From NCBI GenBank assembly GCA_028712075.1, contig JAQTQX010000005.1, forward strand, positions 62,001 to 126,000: a stretch of 64,000 nt of DNA, written 5' to 3'. Positions 53,931 to 63,324 of this stretch are shown piece by piece (position 1 is the first letter of the stretch; every line of letters starts with the position of its first letter). Both the position numbers and the translations under genes were made by a program. This stretch comes from Desulfuromonadaceae bacterium. Its GTDB lineage: Bacteria > Desulfobacterota > Desulfuromonadia > Geobacterales > Pseudopelobacteraceae. Below the pieces are notes generated by a model, which saw only the letters and a list, made by a program, of their open reading frames with translations, had not been told where the DNA came from and ran no database searches.

Positions 53931-54344
53931 ATGGCCATGGGCGGAAACAATAACAATCGTGCCGTAATGGCAGAAATAAACGTTACGCCGCTTGTCGATG
54001 TCATGCTGGTGCTGCTTGTCATCTTTATGGTAACCGCACCGATGATGCAACAGGGTGTACAGGTAAACCTTCCGAAAGCGGATACCAAGGCAATGACCCC
54101 CGCAGAAGAGTCGGTGGTAGTTTCCATCGATAAGAATGCCAGATTGTTTATCGACAAGGATGAGGTCGCGCCGGGGGAACTGCGCAAACGCCTATCGACA
54201 ATGTTTGCCGCCAGGGTGAAAAAAGAGGTTTTTTTGAAGGCCGATGCGGGAGTGCAGTATGGAGAAGTTGTTAAAATAATGGCAGATATCAAGGGGGCTG
54301 GTATTGAACGCCTTGGAATGGTAACGGAACCGGCTGCAAAATAA
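53931..54344 (+). CDS. tolR: TolR/ExbD family protein
   Basis: A 137-residue protein: one N-terminal helix (VDVMLVLLVIFMVTAPMM) whose aspartate carries protons, then a periplasmic domain with EESVVVSIDKNARLFID. It starts two bases past tolQ and its stop overlaps the tolA start by one base. Works with TolQ as the motor. Confidence 0.95.
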   Translation: MAMGGNNNNRAVMAEINVTPLVDVMLVLLVIFMVTAPMMQQGVQVNLPKADTKAMTPAEESVVVSIDKNARLFIDKDEVAPGELRKRLSTMFAARVKKEVFLKADAGVQYGEVVKIMADIKGAGIERLGMVTEPAAK

Positions 54345-55102
54345 TGAGCTCACATGCTTCACGAATTGACGCCGGATGCGGCGTCAGCTTTATCTTTTCA
54401 GCCGTCATGCATCTGGCGGTTTTTTTGTTGATTCTCTGGTGGGGAGAATTGTTTCCGGCATCCTCTGTCGTGCAGCAGACATATTATGTCGATGTGGTTA
54501 ATCTTCCGGTTCTCGATCCTCATACAGGTGATACAGCGCAACCGCAGGGAGAAGCGGACATATCACCTCCACCTCCCGCACCACTGCCAATGGCAGCACC
54601 GGTTGTTTCAAAGACAGCGCAAAAGGTACCGATAAAACAAACTGCCCCGCGCAACACTGCATCCGCAGAGACTGAATTCATGAAACGGATGGCAGCCCTG
54701 GAAAGAAATGCTGACGCTCGTCATGAAGAGGCAGCCCTGGGAAAACTGCGGGGGAAAGTTTCCGGTACCGATGCAAAAGCAGGTTCCCCCACCGCCACCG
54801 GTAGTGCGGCGGGCAGTCGCTATGCTGATTACATTAAATCCCGCCTTGAAGATGCTCTGAAACTGACCAGCAGTTACTCATCAAAAAATCCTGAGGTTGC
54901 TGCGCGTTTGACCATCTCTGGAGAGGGGAAGCTGATACGGGTCAAATTTGAGCGCAGCAGTGGTGATGTTTCATTCGAACTGGCTGTTAGACGAGCCATT
55001 GATCTGGCTAGCGAGAAATTTCCCGCGCCCCCCTCACATACTGTTTTTGAAAACGGTTTTGTCTTCAAACCAGAAAAAATTTCCAGCAGGTCATCGCGTT
55101 AG
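54344..55102 (+). CDS. tolA: TolA/TonB-like energy-transducing protein
   Basis: A 252-residue protein with one N-terminal helix (FIFSAVMHLAVFLLILWW), a proline-rich spacer (SPPPPAPLPMAAP), a charged alpha-helical stretch, and a TonB_C-type domain (YADYIKSRLEDALKLTSSYSSKNPEVAARLTISGEGKLI). It is shorter than the 421-residue E. coli TolA and lacks the long KA-repeat domain. It spans the periplasm and touches Pal/TolB. Confidence 0.9.
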   Translation: MSSHASRIDAGCGVSFIFSAVMHLAVFLLILWWGELFPASSVVQQTYYVDVVNLPVLDPHTGDTAQPQGEADISPPPPAPLPMAAPVVSKTAQKVPIKQTAPRNTASAETEFMKRMAALERNADARHEEAALGKLRGKVSGTDAKAGSPTATGSAAGSRYADYIKSRLEDALKLTSSYSSKNPEVAARLTISGEGKLIRVKFERSSGDVSFELAVRRAIDLASEKFPAPPSHTVFENGFVFKPEKISSRSSR

Positions 55103-55110
55103 GTACGATT

Positions 55111-56391
55111 GTGAAAATACTTATTATTCTTTTACTGTTTATTATGCTACCGGGCGAGTCGTCCGCTCAATCCGGATATATTGAAGTCACCGCTCCAGGC
55201 AGCCGAATGCTGAAACTTGCCGTTGACGCACCTCTCTTACGAACAGCATCACTCTCTGCTGATTCTGTGAAACTGATCCCGGATGTGCTTACCTTTGACA
55301 TGAATATGTCAGGCACAGTCACTGCTGAAACTCGTCCCGCTTATGTTACCGCAAAAAGCACATCACTGATGGAAAGCGATTTTGCGCCATGGCTGAATGC
55401 CGGTTTCGATCTTCTTGTACGCAGCGAGATCACTCAAACCGGTGATCAGGTGGCCGTTGAGTTTCGTCTTTTCGATGTTGTGAACCGTAAAGTGACAACG
55501 TCCAAACGATACCTCGGCACTGCCAGTGACTTGCGCCGCTTCAGTCACCTTTTTGCTGATGAAATTCTCCGTGTCATCACTGGTGAAAAAGGAGCATTTA
55601 CAACCAGGATTGCGTATGTTTCAACTCAAACCGGCAACAAAGAAATCTATATCATGGATTGGGATGGATATAATCCGCTCCCGTTGACGAAAAACCACTC
55701 CATCAATATGAACCCCGATTTTACTCCTGATGGGCGGCAGATTATTTTCACATCATATAAGCGTGGTAACCCGGATCTGTACCGACGCTCACTCTCCAAT
55801 ACTGCCGAGGTTGTTGTTTCAAAGCGCCGGGGACTTAATATCACCGGAAGCTGGGCGCCTGACGGTTCTAAGATTGCCCTTGCTCTCAGCAAGGACGGAG
55901 ATGCCGAGATATACACACTTAATAAGGATGGTGCTGCACCTGTTCGGTTGACGGTCAATTCGGCACTCGATCTTTATCCTTCCTGGTCGCCTGACGGCAC
56001 ACAGATCGCTTTTGTCTCGGACCGTCTCGGAAAACCGCAGGTCTTTCTTATGAAAAGCGACGGCAGCAACGTCAGGCGACTGACCACCACCGGGAGTTAC
56101 AATGTTAACCCGCGCTGGTCGCCAAAAGGTGATAAAATCGCCTACTCGAGGATGAGCAGCAACGGTTTTAATATATTTAGCGTATCACCGGACGGTTCTG
56201 CCGACAGACAACTTACGACTGATGGTAACAACGAAAATCCCGCATGGTCACCTGACGGACGTTTTATCTGTTTCAGTTCAAAGCGGAGCAGCGGAGCAGG
56301 GGTATATGTCATGCGTTCAGATGGCACCGGACAAACAAAAGTGACACACGCAAAGGGAACATTTTTTCAACCAACCTGGTCAGCCCATTAA
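55111..56391 (+). CDS. tolB: TolB beta-propeller periplasmic protein
   Basis: A 426-residue protein. A signal peptide (LIILLLFIMLPGESSAQ) and an N-terminal TolB domain precede six WD40-like PD40 repeats, seen as repeated phrases such as NPDFTPDGRQIIFTS, WSPDGTQIAFVSDR, WSPKGDKIAYSR and WSPDGRFICFSS. GTG start at 55111. It binds Pal and TolA. Confidence 0.95.
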   Translation: MKILIILLLFIMLPGESSAQSGYIEVTAPGSRMLKLAVDAPLLRTASLSADSVKLIPDVLTFDMNMSGTVTAETRPAYVTAKSTSLMESDFAPWLNAGFDLLVRSEITQTGDQVAVEFRLFDVVNRKVTTSKRYLGTASDLRRFSHLFADEILRVITGEKGAFTTRIAYVSTQTGNKEIYIMDWDGYNPLPLTKNHSINMNPDFTPDGRQIIFTSYKRGNPDLYRRSLSNTAEVVVSKRRGLNITGSWAPDGSKIALALSKDGDAEIYTLNKDGAAPVRLTVNSALDLYPSWSPDGTQIAFVSDRLGKPQVFLMKSDGSNVRRLTTTGSYNVNPRWSPKGDKIAYSRMSSNGFNIFSVSPDGSADRQLTTDGNNENPAWSPDGRFICFSSKRSSGAGVYVMRSDGTGQTKVTHAKGTFFQPTWSAH

Positions 56392-56444
56392 GTGTCGGCT
56401 TGGTCTCGCTACACGTGTATTTCACGACACAGCCGCATTATCTG

Positions 56445-56472
56445 TTGCAATACTAAAACTCTGATGTATAAT
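56445..56472 (+). promoter_or_regulatory. sigma-70 promoter for pal
   Basis: TTGCAA (56445-56450) and a perfect TATAAT (56467-56472) are spaced by 16 bases, 60 bases before the pal ATG in the tolB-pal gap. Confidence 0.65.
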
Positions 56473-56532
56473 CCCTGAAACATTGTATTATGACGGTTTA
56501 AACGTCATACAAATAAAAAAAAGGAGCTGATT

Positions 56533-57105
56533 ATGAAAAAGTTACGAGTACCTATGCTTGCAGGACTTGGTCTTGTTGCATTGTTCATTGGCGGTTGTGC
56601 GGGAAATGAAGCTGTTAAAAAAGATTCCGCTGCCGTTCCTGCTGCCGTCACCGAAAAAGTCGAGCCTGCCATACCGGCAAAAAATACTGATGCTAATGCC
56701 GCCCAGATGGCTCCGCAGATTCAACCTGCCCAGAGCGAAGCAAGCACAAGTACAATGAACGTACCGGTTGAAGCTCGCTTGGAAACCGTATATTTTGATT
56801 TTGACAAAGCGGATTTGCGTCAAGACACACGTGACGTACTTGCGAAGAATGCAGACACAATTCTTAAAACATTGGCAGAGCGGAAAATTCAGATCGAGGG
56901 GCATTGTGATGAGCGCGGCTCCGCTGAATACAACCTCGCTCTTGGTGAGCGCCGTGCCAAAGCTGCTCTGAAGTATATAACCACTCTCGGCGTCAAAGAG
57001 GGCAACCTGTCGATAATCAGCTATGGCAAAGAAAAACCTGCCGTCCAGGGCAACGATGAGAGCGCTTGGGCAAAGAACAGACGAGCAGAGTTCGTCGTCA
57101 AATAG
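56533..57105 (+). CDS. pal: Pal, peptidoglycan-associated lipoprotein
   Basis: A 190-residue lipoprotein. The lipobox is IGGCAGN (Cys22). After an Ala/Pro/Lys spacer comes an OmpA-like domain: VYFDFDKADLRQDTRDVLAKNA, IQIEGHCDERGSAEYNLALGERRAKAALKYI, with the diaminopimelate-binding Asp and Arg. It tethers the outer membrane to peptidoglycan and to TolB. AAAGGAG precedes ATG 56533. Confidence 0.95.
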   Translation: MKKLRVPMLAGLGLVALFIGGCAGNEAVKKDSAAVPAAVTEKVEPAIPAKNTDANAAQMAPQIQPAQSEASTSTMNVPVEARLETVYFDFDKADLRQDTRDVLAKNADTILKTLAERKIQIEGHCDERGSAEYNLALGERRAKAALKYITTLGVKEGNLSIISYGKEKPAVQGNDESAWAKNRRAEFVVK

Positions 57106-57130
57106 CGTTCCCACGTAACAGGATTTTATG

Positions 57131-57174
57131 CCACACCGGTTATGCTTTTTAGCTGACAACCGGTGTGGTTTTTT
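57131..57174 (+). terminator. terminator of the tol-pal operon
   Basis: CCACACCGGTT (57131-57141) pairs with AACCGGTGTGG (57158-57168) around a 16-base loop, followed by TTTTTT. Confidence 0.9.
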
Positions 57175-57204
57175 ATTGTTCAAACGAAACTGTTCAGACG
57201 AAGC

Positions 57205-57233
57205 TTGACAAATATGATGTTTTTTGTGATAGT
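57205..57233 (+). promoter_or_regulatory. sigma-70 promoter for the DksA-type gene
   Basis: A perfect TTGACA (57205-57210), 17-base spacer and GATAGT (57228-57233), 57 bases before the ATG at 57290. Confidence 0.6.
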
Positions 57234-57289
57234 TTGCCGCCTTTTTCAGGGACACACTACTTCCATGCAACGCGCGGAGATGAGATAAT

Positions 57290-58021
57290 ATGGCAACAAA
57301 AAGTAAGAACACAAAAGTGACTGCAACAAATTCAGCACCTACAAAGGCACCTGCTGAAAAGAAAGTATCGGCAAAGCCGATAAAAGCTGCTGCTCCGCCT
57401 CACGTCGGGGAACCTGCAAAAAAACCAGCGGCCAAGAAAACGCCGCTTGGCGGCTTGATTGAACCTGCCAAAACAGCACCCTCAATGCAGGAATCCACAT
57501 CAAAAGCGCCGGTAAAGTCTGCAAAAAAAACATCTACGAAAATTGATTCTGTCACTGTGCACCCGCCCGAATTTGCCGTTACACCGCCGGATTCACAAGA
57601 TTCCAAGTGGCAGGAAATCAGGCAGATTCTGGAAAGGCTGAAAACTGAAACGCTCCGCGAAATCAAGAAATCAGTAAAAAACGGTACCGAAGCAGTTGCT
57701 GCAATTGAACCAGGCGGTGATATTTACGATCAGGCATCATCGGAACGGGATCGAGAATTGGGTTTGCTGCTTGGTGATCGAGAGCGCGAGAAGATTCACA
57801 GTATTGATGAAGCGTTGCTGCGTATTACTGAAGGTGAGTATGGTATCTGTGAAGAATGTGATGAGGAGATACCGCTTGGCCGACTCAAAGCGATGCCGTT
57901 TACCCGCCATTGCGTTAAATGCAAGTCCGATCTCGAAAAGCTGATGGCCCAAACCAAACGAGTTGAAGAAGAGCGCGCATACCGTGAAATCCCGCTCGGT
58001 GCAGAAGAGGAAGAATCCTGA
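57290..58021 (+). CDS. DksA/TraR-type zinc finger protein with histone-like N-terminal tail
   Basis: A 243-residue protein with two parts. Residues 1-95 are a low-complexity tail rich in Lys, Ala, Pro, Ser and Thr (for example EPAKKPAAKKTPLGG), like the disordered tails of H1-type or AT-rich nucleoid proteins. Residues 100-240 are a DksA/TraR module: a coiled-coil (WQEIRQILERLKTETLREIKKSVK), DQASSERDRELGLLLGDRERE, and the zinc site CEECDEEIPLGRLKAMPFTRHCVKC. DksA works in the RNA polymerase secondary channel. The acidic tip is DRELGLL rather than canonical D-A/D-A, so ppGpp cooperation is uncertain. Own promoter and terminator upstream. Confidence 0.88.
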   Translation: MATKSKNTKVTATNSAPTKAPAEKKVSAKPIKAAAPPHVGEPAKKPAAKKTPLGGLIEPAKTAPSMQESTSKAPVKSAKKTSTKIDSVTVHPPEFAVTPPDSQDSKWQEIRQILERLKTETLREIKKSVKNGTEAVAAIEPGGDIYDQASSERDRELGLLLGDREREKIHSIDEALLRITEGEYGICEECDEEIPLGRLKAMPFTRHCVKCKSDLEKLMAQTKRVEEERAYREIPLGAEEEES

Positions 58022-58026
58022 CCTGT

Positions 58027-59169
58027 TTACGGCGACTTTTTACCGGAAAACAGTGCCGCAGCTTTTAGCAGCAATCCCTTTTTTGTTTTCATGGCTCCGA
58101 TGGGGCATAATTCACGACAGCACCAGCAATGAATACAGCGCGCATTGTCAACTGACAGCGCGCTGTTTTGTATGGCGATAGCTGCCGGAGGGCAGGCATC
58201 GCGGCAGATACCGCATAATATGCACGTCGCCCGGTCTGCAGCAGGATGCGGAATCAGATGTTTTTTCAATCTTTTTGTCAGGAAACCGGGCAAACCAAAC
58301 CTGACATCGAGCGAATCGGGGAGTTTTACGCGTAGCAGGGGAAACGCTTCTACCTGCATACCAAAGAGTTCAATATCCTTCAGCTGTGCCCCCGCCATTG
58401 CCATACGCCCAGCTTGACGTTCGATATACAGGAGATCGACAGGAATTCCTGCAAGCTTTCCTGCTATGGTATCGACCGCCACCGCGTTAGCTCCCGCTAT
58501 CAACATGCCGATGTTGACCGGGTTTCCGTTTCCGGGACCGTTACCTTCCATGGCGATAATAGCATCAACAATATTCAGCACCGGCTTCTTGAGCAGGTAT
58601 ATTTCGAGCAGCAGTTGCGCAAACAGTTCCTGTGAACAACCTGCTTTAAGATGCCAGCCCGCCTTTTCCGTCCCGATCACCGCACCGAATAAATTTTTTA
58701 CCGCGCAGGTCATCGTCATCATCTCATGAGTTTTCAGTTTTGGCAGATTGATGATCTTGTCAGCGTCGTAGTAGGCCCGCGCCAGGTGAATGGAGCGAAA
58801 CATGCCACTTCCCTTCAGTTCGACACTTTCTGTGAATTCAACCAAAGCCGCGCCGCTTTCTTCTGCTGCGTCATACATACCGGTTTTTTTCGCAACACGG
58901 GTAAAACTGCCGATTCCAGGGCTGTCACCAATAAGGACGGTTCCGCCAGCTTCCCTGACTAATTCTGCTACAGCCGTCACAATCAATGGGTGTGTCGTCA
59001 CCGCCTGTTCCGGCTCCTTGGCAGAGAGCATATTCGGCTTAAGCAGCACCCGTTCTCCGCTGGTAACAAACGAGGACATCCCGCCAAACGGCTCAAGAAG
59101 CTCGATAATCGCCTGCCGCACGCCTGCGCGTTCATACCGCTCTGCAGCTATAAGTGAAACCTGCTCCAT
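58027..59169 (-). CDS. DUF362 domain protein with ferredoxin C-terminus
   Basis: A 380-residue protein: DUF362 at residues 1-300, recognised by VLLKPNMLSAKEPEQAVTTHPLIV, LIGDSPGIGS, NLPKLKTHEMMTMTCAVKNLFG and AIIAMEGNGPGNGNPVNIG. The C-terminus carries two [4Fe-4S] motifs, CILCGICRDACPP and CIHCWCCRELCPIGA. The role is unknown. I chose ATG 59169 (GGAGTTGCT upstream) over an ATG 15 codons earlier. The stop is five bases from the DksA-type stop, and the two genes converge. Confidence 0.88.
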   Translation of the reverse strand: MEQVSLIAAERYERAGVRQAIIELLEPFGGMSSFVTSGERVLLKPNMLSAKEPEQAVTTHPLIVTAVAELVREAGGTVLIGDSPGIGSFTRVAKKTGMYDAAEESGAALVEFTESVELKGSGMFRSIHLARAYYDADKIINLPKLKTHEMMTMTCAVKNLFGAVIGTEKAGWHLKAGCSQELFAQLLLEIYLLKKPVLNIVDAIIAMEGNGPGNGNPVNIGMLIAGANAVAVDTIAGKLAGIPVDLLYIERQAGRMAMAGAQLKDIELFGMQVEAFPLLRVKLPDSLDVRFGLPGFLTKRLKKHLIPHPAADRATCILCGICRDACPPAAIAIQNSALSVDNARCIHCWCCRELCPIGAMKTKKGLLLKAAALFSGKKSP

Positions 59170-59192
59170 AGCAACTCCAGACGGACGCTCAA

Positions 59193-59228
59193 TAAAAAAC
59201 AGTGGGGATGGCAAGCCACCCCCACTGT
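59193..59228 (-). terminator. terminator of the acetate symporter operon
   Basis: A 9-bp stem ACAGTGGGG (59199-59207) / CCCCACTGT (59220-59228), with an inner TGGC/GCCA extension, is followed on the minus strand by six T (59193-59198). It lies 31 bases past the stop at 59259. Confidence 0.9.
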
Positions 59229-59258
59229 ATCACAGCAGTCAAACGAAACAATTAATTA

Positions 59259-61253
59259 TCAATGCTCAACGGCCTTTGCCATACCGAGGCCGGTATTCTG
59301 ACGGACATACACTTCGTCGAACATCTCTTCAGAGCGCTTGTTCGGGAACAGCAGAGCACCGAGGATAGCAGCAATGAATCCAAGCGGAATGGAGATGATG
59401 CCTGGATTTTTCAAGGTAAAAAGTGGTTTTTCAAGACCCATCATCGAGGTGCCGGTCAGCTCCGCATTAACTTTCGCTTTGGCAAGTGCTACGGCATCTT
59501 TCTCTGACAATGTAGCACCAGGAGGGAGTTCAGCCTGTTTCTGCTCCATGGCGGCCACAATCTTCTTGGCTCCGGCAGCAACAGTTTTCGGGTAGGTCAT
59601 GTTCGGGGAAACCATAACCAAGCCTATGGAAGCAATGGTACCAACCAACAAACCGGAGATTACTCCGGCGGTGTTGAACTTGCGCCAGAACAGTGACAGG
59701 AAAACCACCGGCAGGTTGCCCGAAGCGGCAACGGCGAAGGCTAGGGCCACCAAGTGGGCAACGTTGGCTTTTTCAGCCATCAGGCCGATAACAATACCAA
59801 CGGCACCGACCACCAGCGAGGTGACGCGAGCAGCCATAACCTGCTCGTGCTGGTCAGCATGGCCGTCTTTGATAACATTAACATAGATGTCGTGTGCAAT
59901 AGCTGCTGAAGCGGCCAGAACAAGACCGGAAACAACAGCCAGAATGGTGGCAAAGGCAACCGAGCAGAGGAAAGCCAGGAAGATGTCGCCCAAGACCGGA
60001 GCGATTTCAGCACCCATTGTCTGAGCAAGAATCAGGGTGGCCATGTTGCCACCCGGGTCAACCGAAATGATGCCCTGTGGTGTCAGGTTTATGGCAGCAC
60101 CGAAACCGAGCAGGGTGGTCAAGATGTAGAAGCCGCCGATGATAAACATGGCGATGATAACTGATTTACGGGCAGCCTGAGCGGTCGGTACCGTGAAGAA
60201 ACGCATCAGGATGTGCGGCATCCCTGCGGTACCGAGGACCAGAGCCATACCGAGGGAAATCTGATCAAGCGGTTTTTTGAGGAATAAGCCCGGCTCAAGG
60301 AAACGCTGCCCTGCGTCGATACCATTCAAGACGATGCCGTCCCGCAGTACTAGTTTGGAAACGTGATCCTGTATATCCGGGCTGTTGACGATTGATTCAA
60401 AGAAAGCAAAAATATTGAAGTTGCACTTCAGTAATACAAGAAATGACAGCAGGAATGCACCGGACATGAGCAGGCCGGCCTTAATTATCTGGACCCAGGT
60501 GGTGGCGGTCATGCCGCCGAAGACGACGTAGCCGACCATCAGGATGCCGACGCCGACAATGGCGGTCTTGTACGGCACGCCGACGAGCAGTGCCATCAGT
60601 TTGCCGGCACCGACCATCTGGGCGGTCAGGTAGAAGGTGGAAACAGCCACGGTCGATACCGCTGCCAAAGCGCGAACCGGTTTCGGATCGGTACGGAAGG
60701 AAAGAATATCTCCCAGGGTGTACTTGCCGGCGTTGCGGCATGGTTCGGCGATAATCAGAAGCACCGTGATGTAGGCGACCAGCCAGCCAACCGAATACAT
60801 GAAGCCGTCATAACCATACAGGGAAATCAGGCCGGAAATTCCGAGGAACGAGGCTGCCGACATGTAGTCGCCCGCAATAGCCCAGCCGTTCTGGGTTCCA
60901 GTAATGCCGCCGCCTGCCGCGTAAAAGTCGGCAGCCGATTTGGTTTGCTTGGCGGCCCAGACAACAACAGCCATGGTGATGCCGATAATGACGGCAAACA
61001 TGGAGAGTGTGATGACTTTGTTGGCTTTTAGTGTCACCTGCTTCTTGATAGGTGCCGGTGCAGTTGCCGCTGCAGGGGCCGTTGTGGCGGGGCCCGGTGC
61101 TGTCATGGCCGGTGCGCCAGGAGTTGTGACAGGGACGATGGCAACGGCAGGTGCTCCAGGAGTGGCTACGGCTTGCTTCGGCTCTTCAGCAAAGGCGGCT
61201 GCGGAAACGGAAAGGGCAAGGGTTGTGGCGATGATGATGTTCTTAAATGTCAT
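59259..61253 (-). CDS. actP: ActP-like sodium:acetate symporter with N-terminal extension
   Basis: A 664-residue SSS-family transporter, about 110 residues longer than E. coli ActP. A signal-like start (MTFKNIIIATTLALSVSAAAFA) leads an Ala/Pro/Thr-rich stretch (VTTPGAPAMTAPGPATTAPA) before the first helix; this extension is unusual for the family. Transport signatures follow: AGDYMSAASFLGISGLISL and GTAGMPHILMRFFTV. A second insertion (EKDAVALAKAKVNAELTG) falls near the C-terminus. It likely takes up acetate, the main donor in Geobacteraceae. ATG 61253 follows AAGGAGG. Confidence 0.9.
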   Translation of the reverse strand: MTFKNIIIATTLALSVSAAAFAEEPKQAVATPGAPAVAIVPVTTPGAPAMTAPGPATTAPAAATAPAPIKKQVTLKANKVITLSMFAVIIGITMAVVVWAAKQTKSAADFYAAGGGITGTQNGWAIAGDYMSAASFLGISGLISLYGYDGFMYSVGWLVAYITVLLIIAEPCRNAGKYTLGDILSFRTDPKPVRALAAVSTVAVSTFYLTAQMVGAGKLMALLVGVPYKTAIVGVGILMVGYVVFGGMTATTWVQIIKAGLLMSGAFLLSFLVLLKCNFNIFAFFESIVNSPDIQDHVSKLVLRDGIVLNGIDAGQRFLEPGLFLKKPLDQISLGMALVLGTAGMPHILMRFFTVPTAQAARKSVIIAMFIIGGFYILTTLLGFGAAINLTPQGIISVDPGGNMATLILAQTMGAEIAPVLGDIFLAFLCSVAFATILAVVSGLVLAASAAIAHDIYVNVIKDGHADQHEQVMAARVTSLVVGAVGIVIGLMAEKANVAHLVALAFAVAASGNLPVVFLSLFWRKFNTAGVISGLLVGTIASIGLVMVSPNMTYPKTVAAGAKKIVAAMEQKQAELPPGATLSEKDAVALAKAKVNAELTGTSMMGLEKPLFTLKNPGIISIPLGFIAAILGALLFPNKRSEEMFDEVYVRQNTGLGMAKAVEH

Positions 61254-61269
61254 TTTGTCGTATCCTCCT

Positions 61270-61578
61270 TTACTGAATTTCGCTGATCAGTTCTCTGGTC
61301 AGTCGGTCAAAGTCGTTGTTGGCTACCTTGGCGTAATACAATGCCAGGCCCCACGAAACAAAAAACTGGGATAGTGCGAAAACATAGCCGAAATTAATTA
61401 CGCCGATTACTTTGATCTTGAACAGACCGGGTGCATACGCAGCGCCTATCGGAAGCAAGAAGTAATAGACGGTGGAGAAGATCCACCAGCCGAACAAAAA
61501 TGCTGTTTTCTTGTGATGCAGCTCAATGAAACGTGGGTCTTTGGCAATTTTTGCCCAATCATACTGTTTTTCTGCCAT
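61270..61578 (-). CDS. DUF485 (YjcH-like) membrane protein
   Basis: A 102-residue protein with two helices (AFLFGWWIFSTVYYFLLPIGAAYA and GYVFALSQFFVSWGLALYYA). This DUF485 family is nearly always encoded just upstream of ActP, as here with 16 bases between, and may help the symporter. ATG 61578 follows GAAAGGAG. Confidence 0.9.
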   Translation of the reverse strand: MAEKQYDWAKIAKDPRFIELHHKKTAFLFGWWIFSTVYYFLLPIGAAYAPGLFKIKVIGVINFGYVFALSQFFVSWGLALYYAKVANNDFDRLTRELISEIQ

Positions 61579-62318
61579 TTGGTACTCCTTTCTTGGTTTT
61601 TACTATCAAGTTCCTACCGGATATTTGTGATGCGAGCCCCCTCTCATTTAGGTTGGATGCTGATATGTTCACGCTCAAAGCATTAAATCAGTCAGTTACT
61701 GCTTTGTCACCGCTACTGCTTCCATCAAGGATACTTCGAATCTAAATATATTGTCAGGTTTCCAATTTGGATACTTGTTCAGTGCCACGTCATGAAACAG
61801 CAAATAATTTGCAACAATCTGCACCTTTATTCTCTACAAATAAAATAAACATTTTACAAATTCAATTTGAAAGTGACATAGTCAGGCGGTCAAACAGTGT
61901 AGTAATTTAAAATACATACGAGATATAATATATAATAAACACAAAATCTGATCATCATTATTGTGTATACATAACACCATTGGAACTGCAAATGCAACTA
62001 TTTTGATATATGCATAACAGTGTTTTATAAATATGGCATTTATGTTCATCAGATCAAATAAAAATCTGTTATGCATGTAAATCAGTGGGCCGTAGATTCT
62101 CTGAGATTCGTGTGCCTGCAATGCGCTCATCTACTCTTGCAAACTCTGTATCCATGCTCATCTAATTTCGGAAGTGTTACTAAGCTAAACGAGCAGCATT
62201 ACCGGAACGGTATTTTATCCAAACGTAAAAGAGCTTGACACACTGATCGCCGTATCCTAAAGAAATTACGCATATTTTACAGATTATCATCGCTCGGAAT
62301 CATCAAAGGGGATTACAA
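61579..62318 (+). other. AT-rich intergenic region with one weak promoter
   Basis: About 740 bases of mostly low-GC sequence between the symporter operon and the methyltransferase. I see no gene, tRNA or repeat. TTGACA (62235-62240) with TAAAGA (62258-62263) at 17-base spacing is a weak sigma-70 candidate for the methyltransferase. The high AT level is unlike the rest and may hold regulator sites or reflect foreign DNA. Confidence 0.5.
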
Positions 62319-63320
62319 ATGAATGCATCTGAATGGACAATTTCCGGTTTACTGCAACTATCTGGCGGATACTGGAGTACATGTGCACTGCATGCGGGGG
62401 TAAAACTCGACATTTTCAGCCTGCTTGAAAGTCGATCGATGACGGCTCACGCGATTGCGCAACAGTGCAACTGCGACCAACGCGCAACCACCATGCTGCT
62501 TGACGCCCTGTCGGCTCTCGGTCTGCTGAAAAAAAGTGACAGCGAATATGAGGCGATCCCCTTCGCAGCGGCTCATCTGACAAAAGCATCTCCCGGTTAT
62601 CTGGGACACATTATCATGCATCATCACCATCTCATGTCCGGTTGGTCGCATCTTGACGATGCGGTCAAAGACGGGGGACCGGTCAGGGAGAGTGTCTCGC
62701 ATGGAGACGACGAGACTGTCAGAGAAAGCTTTCTGATGGGGATGTTCAATTTGGCCAGCCAGCTGGCACCAGGCATTGCTCAAGCGATAGACCTGTCCGG
62801 CTGCCGCAGGTTGCTGGACCTCGGTGGCGGCCCCGGAACGTATTCCATACATTTTTGCACCGCAAATCCTGAACTGACCGCCGTTGTCTACGATCTGCCG
62901 ACTACTCGCTCCTTTGCCGAAAGCACCATAGACCGTTTTGGTCTCGCACAGAGAATTTCGTTTGTTTCAGGTGATTATCACATTGATCCTCTTCCGTGCG
63001 GATTTGATGTGGCTTGGCTGTCACATGTTCTCCACTCCGATGGCCCCGAAGCATGCGCCACCCTTATTCGCGAGGCGGTAGCCGCCCTTGATCCGGGAGG
63101 ACGGCTGATGATTCAGGAATTTATTCTGGATGACACCAAGGACGGCCCCCCATTTCCCGCGTTGTTCTCACTGAATATGCTCATTGGAACCAAAACGGGG
63201 CAATCGTATTCTCAGGGAGAACTGGCCACTATGATGGCAGAAGCTGGTGTAACAAACATTGAAAGGCTCGACATAACATTGCCCAATGGCGCCGGCATTA
63301 TGAGCGGGCGAAAAGCGTAA
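62319..63320 (+). CDS. SAM-dependent methyltransferase, O-methyltransferase type
   Basis: A 333-residue enzyme. A dimerisation winged-helix part fills residues 1-100 (AHAIAQQCNCDQRATTMLLDALSALGLL). The Rossmann part has the SAM motif RRLLDLGGGPGTYSIHF (about 165-181) and VVYDLPTT, then FDVAWLSHVLHSDGPEACATLI. It resembles small-molecule O-methyltransferases (methyltransf_2). An HMHHHHLMSGW stretch may bind metal or substrate. ATG 62319 follows AAAGGGG. Six bases later a radical SAM gene starts. The substrate is unknown. Confidence 0.85.
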   Translation: MNASEWTISGLLQLSGGYWSTCALHAGVKLDIFSLLESRSMTAHAIAQQCNCDQRATTMLLDALSALGLLKKSDSEYEAIPFAAAHLTKASPGYLGHIIMHHHHLMSGWSHLDDAVKDGGPVRESVSHGDDETVRESFLMGMFNLASQLAPGIAQAIDLSGCRRLLDLGGGPGTYSIHFCTANPELTAVVYDLPTTRSFAESTIDRFGLAQRISFVSGDYHIDPLPCGFDVAWLSHVLHSDGPEACATLIREAVAALDPGGRLMIQEFILDDTKDGPPFPALFSLNMLIGTKTGQSYSQGELATMMAEAGVTNIERLDITLPNGAGIMSGRKA

Positions 63321-63324
63321 CTGA

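Noticed and set aside
61773..61787. Sigma-54-like site upstream of the acetate symporter operon (TGGCACTGAACAAGT on the minus strand)
   Set aside because: The -24 box is good but the -12 part (AAGT) lacks the TGC core.
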